The position numbers and the translations under genes were made by a program. DNA of 64,000 bases from Cupriavidus pampae (GTDB lineage: Bacteria; Pseudomonadota; Gammaproteobacteria; Burkholderiales; Burkholderiaceae): positions 62,001 to 126,000 of the forward strand of contig NZ_CAJZAG010000014.1 in assembly GCF_914271485.1 (NCBI RefSeq), in the 5' to 3' direction. Positions 60,825 through 64,000 of this stretch are shown here, one piece after another; position 1 is the stretch's first letter; each line of letters begins with the position of its first letter. The notes beneath the pieces were generated by a model. The model did no database searches. It worked only from the letters and a program-made list of their open reading frames with translations, and had not been told where the DNA came from.

Positions 60825-61490
60825 ATGAATTGCTCGAACCGCACGCCCGGGCTTGCACCGCTCGCACCGCTCGCTGTGCTGTCCGCGTCGATCGCGCATG
60901 CGATGCGCGAGCCGCTGACCGCCATCGCGCTCGAGGCCGGTACCGTGCAGCGCCGGTTGCGCGGGGCGTGTGGTGCTGCGAATGCCGGCGCGCTCGAGGA
61001 CGTGAGCGAAGGCCTGCGCCGCATTCAGGAGCAGGCCGCGCGCGCGGACGCGCAGATGCGCTGCCTGCATAAGCTGATGCGGATAGAGGACGGCGTGTGG
61101 GGAACGGCGCACGGCGAATGCTCGACGTTGTTCGCGTTGGATGCGGCCATCCTCGAAGCTGTGGCGCTGGCACGCGTCGCACTCTACGACGCGGGGCTCG
61201 ACCTGCAGGTGGAGATCGCACCGGCGCTGGCGCGTGTGGAAGGCGAGCGCGCGCGGGTCCAGCATGCCGTGCTCGGCCTGCTGGCGGAGGCGTTGACCGA
61301 ACGCGCGGGACGCAACGCGCCGGCGGCGACGCTGCGGCTGGCAGTGGGATCCTGCTTGCAGGGCGGCGCGAGTGTCCACCTTGCGCTCGAGAGCACCACC
61401 GAGGGCGCCACCCAGGGCACCACCGAGGGCACCACAATGCGGCGTGCGCGTCTGCCGATCGTCTCGGTGATTGCACACGCGCATGCATAG
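60825..61490 (+). CDS. Degenerate histidine-kinase-like protein
   Basis: Protein of 221 residues. Residues about 20-75 match a FixL-type HisKA helix (SASIAHAMREPLTAI), keeping the phospho-His but with HAMREP where HExxQP is normal. The rest corresponds in length to an ATPase domain (RVQHAVLGLLAEALTE in place of the N box) but has no DxGxG or GxGL box, so it cannot bind ATP in the usual way. A GTTEGTTE-like 12-base repeat lies near the end. AAGGAAAGG precedes the ATG. It could be a phosphotransfer protein or a decaying kinase. Confidence 0.7.
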   Translation: MNCSNRTPGLAPLAPLAVLSASIAHAMREPLTAIALEAGTVQRRLRGACGAANAGALEDVSEGLRRIQEQAARADAQMRCLHKLMRIEDGVWGTAHGECSTLFALDAAILEAVALARVALYDAGLDLQVEIAPALARVEGERARVQHAVLGLLAEALTERAGRNAPAATLRLAVGSCLQGGASVHLALESTTEGATQGTTEGTTMRRARLPIVSVIAHAHA

Positions 61491-61523
61491 ACTCGCCGCA
61501 TCCTGCTATCCTCTGGTGGTCTT

Positions 61524-62447
61524 ATGCCGCACGAGCAGATCACCATGCACGCTATTGCCCCTCGCCCCGCGCATGTGGATACATTCGGATGCACGGCCGA
61601 CCGCCTCAGCGACGATCAGGCACTGATCGGCAAGGACGTCCAGTTCTACCGCAAGAGTTCGCTCGGCAAGCGCGCGACGCAGGTCGTCATGCCGGCCACC
61701 GATCGTGGCGTGCTGCTCGGCGTAGCGCTACGCGGCGGACATCGCCGCCGCATTTTCGATGGCCGGCAGGCGCGCACGCACGACTTCGACAACGGCGCGA
61801 TCTACCTGCGCAGTCTCGCGGTGGAATACAAGGCCGATCTCTGCAGCGACTTCGATTTCATGCTGGTCGAGATCTCGCGCGCGTTCATCGAGCGCGTGGC
61901 CGTGGAACGCGGTGCCAACACCATAAGCCTGCAACCGATGGCCGGTCATGCCGACCCGGTGCTCGCGCACCTTGCACATGCCATGGTGCCGGTGCTGCAG
62001 CACCCCGAGCAGGCATGTCAGCTGTTCGTCGACCAGTTGAGTCTGGCCATTGGCGCCCATTTGGTGCATCGCTATGGTCCGGGCGCGGCGCTGCCTGAGG
62101 ATGGCGGCAAGGCGCTCAGGCGCCTGCCCCAGCGCAGCGTGGAACGCGCCAAGGAAATGCTGGCCGCGCGCATCGACGGCAACCTGTCCGTGGGAGAAGT
62201 GGCCGATGCGTGCCAGCTGTCGCGCAGTCATTTCACGCGTGCGTTTCGGGAATCGACCGGGCAGACGCCACATCAGTGGCTGATCGAACGGCGGCTGGAA
62301 CGCGCTTACGCGTTGCTGCGGGACACGGATCTGCCGCTGGCCGAAGTGGCGATGGTGTGCGGCTTTTGCGATCAGAGCCACTTCACGCGCGTGTTCGCGC
62401 GCGCCACCGGCGTTACGCCGGGCGTCTGGCGCCGCGCTGTCGTGTGA
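61524..62447 (+). CDS. AraC-family transcription regulator
   Basis: Regulator of 307 residues. The N-terminal 190 residues resemble ligand-binding AraC regulators of catabolic genes, and two helix-turn-helix motifs lie at about 210-300: LSVGEVADACQLSRSHFTRA and LPLAEVAMVCGFCDQSHFTR. ATG 61524 is kept; 61545 is possible. It is downstream of the kinase-like gene on the same strand and divergent overall from the isochorismatase operon, which it may control. Confidence 0.9.
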   Translation: MPHEQITMHAIAPRPAHVDTFGCTADRLSDDQALIGKDVQFYRKSSLGKRATQVVMPATDRGVLLGVALRGGHRRRIFDGRQARTHDFDNGAIYLRSLAVEYKADLCSDFDFMLVEISRAFIERVAVERGANTISLQPMAGHADPVLAHLAHAMVPVLQHPEQACQLFVDQLSLAIGAHLVHRYGPGAALPEDGGKALRRLPQRSVERAKEMLAARIDGNLSVGEVADACQLSRSHFTRAFRESTGQTPHQWLIERRLERAYALLRDTDLPLAEVAMVCGFCDQSHFTRVFARATGVTPGVWRRAVV

Positions 62448-62471
62448 GGGAATGCGATCCGGTGGCCGCGC

Positions 62472-63137
62472 TCAGTCCGGAGCAGCCCTGACAAGACCGA
62501 GCGCGCGCGCCATCGTGACGAGCTCCGCGAACGTGCGGGCCTGCATCTTCTTCATGGTCTGCGCGCGATAGGTCTTGACCGTCGCCGGGCTGATCTCCAG
62601 CGCTTCCGCGACTTCCTTGTTCGACAGGCCGCGTGCCAACAGCGTCATGGCATCGCGTTCGCGTGGGGTCAGGCTGGCAAAGCCGATCCGCAGCGCGGCG
62701 GTGCGCTCCAGGTCGGCGCGGCGCTGGCTATCGAGGTGCAGTGCCTCGAACACGGCGTCGAGCAGCTCCTGTTCCCGAAAAGGCTTGGCGATGAAATTGA
62801 TCGCCCCGCGCTTCATGGCCATCACGGTCATCGGCACATCGCCGACGCCCGACAGGAACACGATCGGCGTATGGATCCCGTCCTCGCGCAGTTGCGCCTG
62901 CAGGTCCATGCCGCTCAGGCCGTCGAGCGAAATGTCGAGCACGATGCAGCTGGGCCGGTCCGGCATGGGCGCGGCCAGCAGTGCTTCGGCCGTGGTGTGC
63001 TGCACCACCTGCAGGCCGATCGAGGCGAACAGACCCGACACCGCGTCGCGTACAGCGGCGTCGTCGTCCACGACGATGACCACGTAGTCACGTGCGGTGT
63101 CTTCGGTCCAGCCAGAAAATCGGGATGTCACTTCCAT
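62472..63137 (-). CDS. FixJ-type response regulator (receiver plus LuxR HTH)
   Basis: Regulator of 221 residues. The receiver (about 18-130) has VVDDDAAVRDAV, phospho-Asp in CIVLDISLDGLSG and Lys in FIAKPFREQ. The LuxR-type helix-turn-helix (about 150-215) has LTPRERDAMTLLARGLSNKEVAEALEISPATVK (key part SNKEVAEALEISPATVK). It follows the kinase at 63157 by 19 bases on the same strand, so the two form a FixL/FixJ-like pair. Confidence 0.93.
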   Translation of the reverse strand: MEVTSRFSGWTEDTARDYVVIVVDDDAAVRDAVSGLFASIGLQVVQHTTAEALLAAPMPDRPSCIVLDISLDGLSGMDLQAQLREDGIHTPIVFLSGVGDVPMTVMAMKRGAINFIAKPFREQELLDAVFEALHLDSQRRADLERTAALRIGFASLTPRERDAMTLLARGLSNKEVAEALEISPATVKTYRAQTMKKMQARTFAELVTMARALGLVRAAPD

Positions 63138-63156
63138 GATTCGGTACGCAGAAACT

Positions 63157-64000
63157 TCAACTATTCAGTGAATCGGTGTGTAAAACGTCGGGCGTGGGCG
63201 GGATAACGAACTGGAAGATGGCTCCCGCTGGGTGATTGGGCGATGCCCACAGTCGTCCGGCGTGCGATTCGACAATCGATCGACAGATCGCAAGGCCCAT
63301 GCCCAGTCCGTGCTCCTTGGTCGTGTAGAACGCCTCGAACAGTTGCTCCGCCTGCTCCGGGGGCAGGCCGGTGCCCTCGTCGTGTACCGCCACCAGCACA
63401 CCGCCGGCTTCCGCGCGCGCGGTGCGCACCAGTACCTCGCGGCGCCGGCGCGATTTGTTGGTGGCCTCGCGGTGATTGGGTCCATGAGCGGCGGCCGTGG
63501 CATCGATCGCGTTCATCAGCAGATTCAATACGACCTGCTGCAACTGCACGCGGTCCCCGGCCACGCGCGGCAGGTCGGTCGCCAGCGTCATGCCGATCGT
63601 GCAACCCTGTCGCATGGCCTCGCCGCGCACCAGTGGCAACGTGTCCTCGATCACCGAATTGAGGTCCACGCACGCCCGCGCCGTGGCCGTCTTCTTGAGC
63701 ATGGCGCGCATGCCCGCGATGACCGCGCTCGCGCGTTCGCTCTGCGTGGCCACTCCGTGCAGCGCGGCCTGTGCCTCGTCGAGGTTCGGCGGCGCGCGGC
63801 GCAGCCAGCGCGTGGCCGCACTTGTGTTGGCAATGATCGCCGCCAGCGGCTGGCTGACTTCATGCGCAATCGACGACGCCAGCGCACTGAGCGTCATCAC
63901 GCGCGACACATGGGCGAGTTCGCACTGTGCCTGCATCAGTGCCGCGTCAGCGCGCCTTCGTTCGTGGTACAGGCGGCTGTTCTCGAGCGCGACGGCGGCC
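63157..64000 (-). CDS. FixL-like sensor histidine kinase, 5' part outside the window
   Basis: The final 281 codons are seen. The frame runs past the apparent Met at 63936 into the window edge as AAVALENSRLYHERRRADAAL, the end of a GAF domain, so the protein is longer. HisKA has SSIAHEVSQPLAAI and the ATPase NLLMNAIDAT, DEGTGLP and GLGMGLAICRSI. A basic Ser/Arg insert (NKSRRRRE) lies in the ATPase domain. The GAF-to-kinase junction resembles the fusion protein at 49867. Confidence 0.9.
   Translation of the reverse strand, partial: AAVALENSRLYHERRRADAALMQAQCELAHVSRVMTLSALASSIAHEVSQPLAAIIANTSAATRWLRRAPPNLDEAQAALHGVATQSERASAVIAGMRAMLKKTATARACVDLNSVIEDTLPLVRGEAMRQGCTIGMTLATDLPRVAGDRVQLQQVVLNLLMNAIDATAAAHGPNHREATNKSRRRREVLVRTARAEAGGVLVAVHDEGTGLPPEQAEQLFEAFYTTKEHGLGMGLAICRSIVESHAGRLWASPNHPAGAIFQFVIPPTPDVLHTDSLNS

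Noticed and set aside
1..64000. tRNA, rRNA, transposase, integrase or prophage genes
   Set aside because: None found on reading both strands; no transposase-like ORF, terminal repeats or anticodon-loop structure noticed.

Overview
The window is GC-rich, densely coded bacterial DNA without rRNA, tRNA, insertion sequence, prophage or CRISPR. Gene content and the order motA-motB-cheA-cheW-cheR-cheD-cheB-cheY-cheZ point to a motile beta-proteobacterium of the Burkholderiaceae, most likely Cupriavidus or a close relative. This is inferred from gene order, CheZ, DUF3331 and protein style; no database was searched. The many catabolic cassettes, orphan regulators and sensor kinases would suit a secondary chromosome of such a genus.

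Layout. 1-7.6 kb: the end of a flagellar motor/chemotaxis operon, with no receptor gene between cheW and cheR. 7.5-9.3 kb: a secreted PI-PLC-like protein overlapping cheZ tail to tail, and an XRE-cupin regulator. 9.5-12.6 kb: a two-component FMN monooxygenase, its flavin reductase and an MFS transporter, divergent from that regulator. 12.7-19.5 kb: two SDR dehydrogenases, an MFS symporter, DUF4153 and DUF1275 membrane proteins, and the ankyrin gene downstream of katA. 19.6-22.8 kb: catalase, a small conserved protein and a membrane GGDEF protein. 23.1-29.0 kb: a four-gene sensory module (hybrid kinase with three receivers, CheR, receiver-less CheB, receiver-kinase). 29.0-32.1 kb: small proteins, an alpha/beta hydrolase, a MipA/OmpV protein and a two-TM ion channel. 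32.3-37.3 kb: a 1641-residue kinase with two transmitters and three receivers. 37.3-40.3 kb: a secreted DGAR-repeat protein, a FixL-like kinase and Dps. 40.4-44.7 kb: a co-directional run of lipoprotein, FAD monooxygenase, 33-residue membrane peptide, AraC regulator, DUF3331 and an orphan CydB. 45-49.7 kb: a tripartite efflux set whose MFS gene is convergent to the other two. 49.9-56.0 kb: a 1920-residue kinase-like/AAA/GAF/PAS/histidine-kinase fusion and its receiver partner. 56.3-60.6 kb: an isochorismatase-amidohydrolase-DoxX-porin operon with overlapping stop/start codons. 60.8-64.0 kb: a degenerate histidine-kinase-like protein, an AraC regulator, a FixJ-type regulator and the 3' part of its kinase, cut by the window edge.

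Signal transduction dominates. There are seven proteins with histidine-kinase transmitters (two of them giant), two complete CheR/CheB pairs, two stand-alone response regulators, a GGDEF protein and four transcription factors. Three transmitters share a FixL-like dimerisation helix and look like paralogues, with a fourth decayed copy. The least explained items are the DGAR-repeat secreted protein with its twin palindromes, the kinase-like domain that has lost its catalytic residues, and the CydB subunit without CydA.
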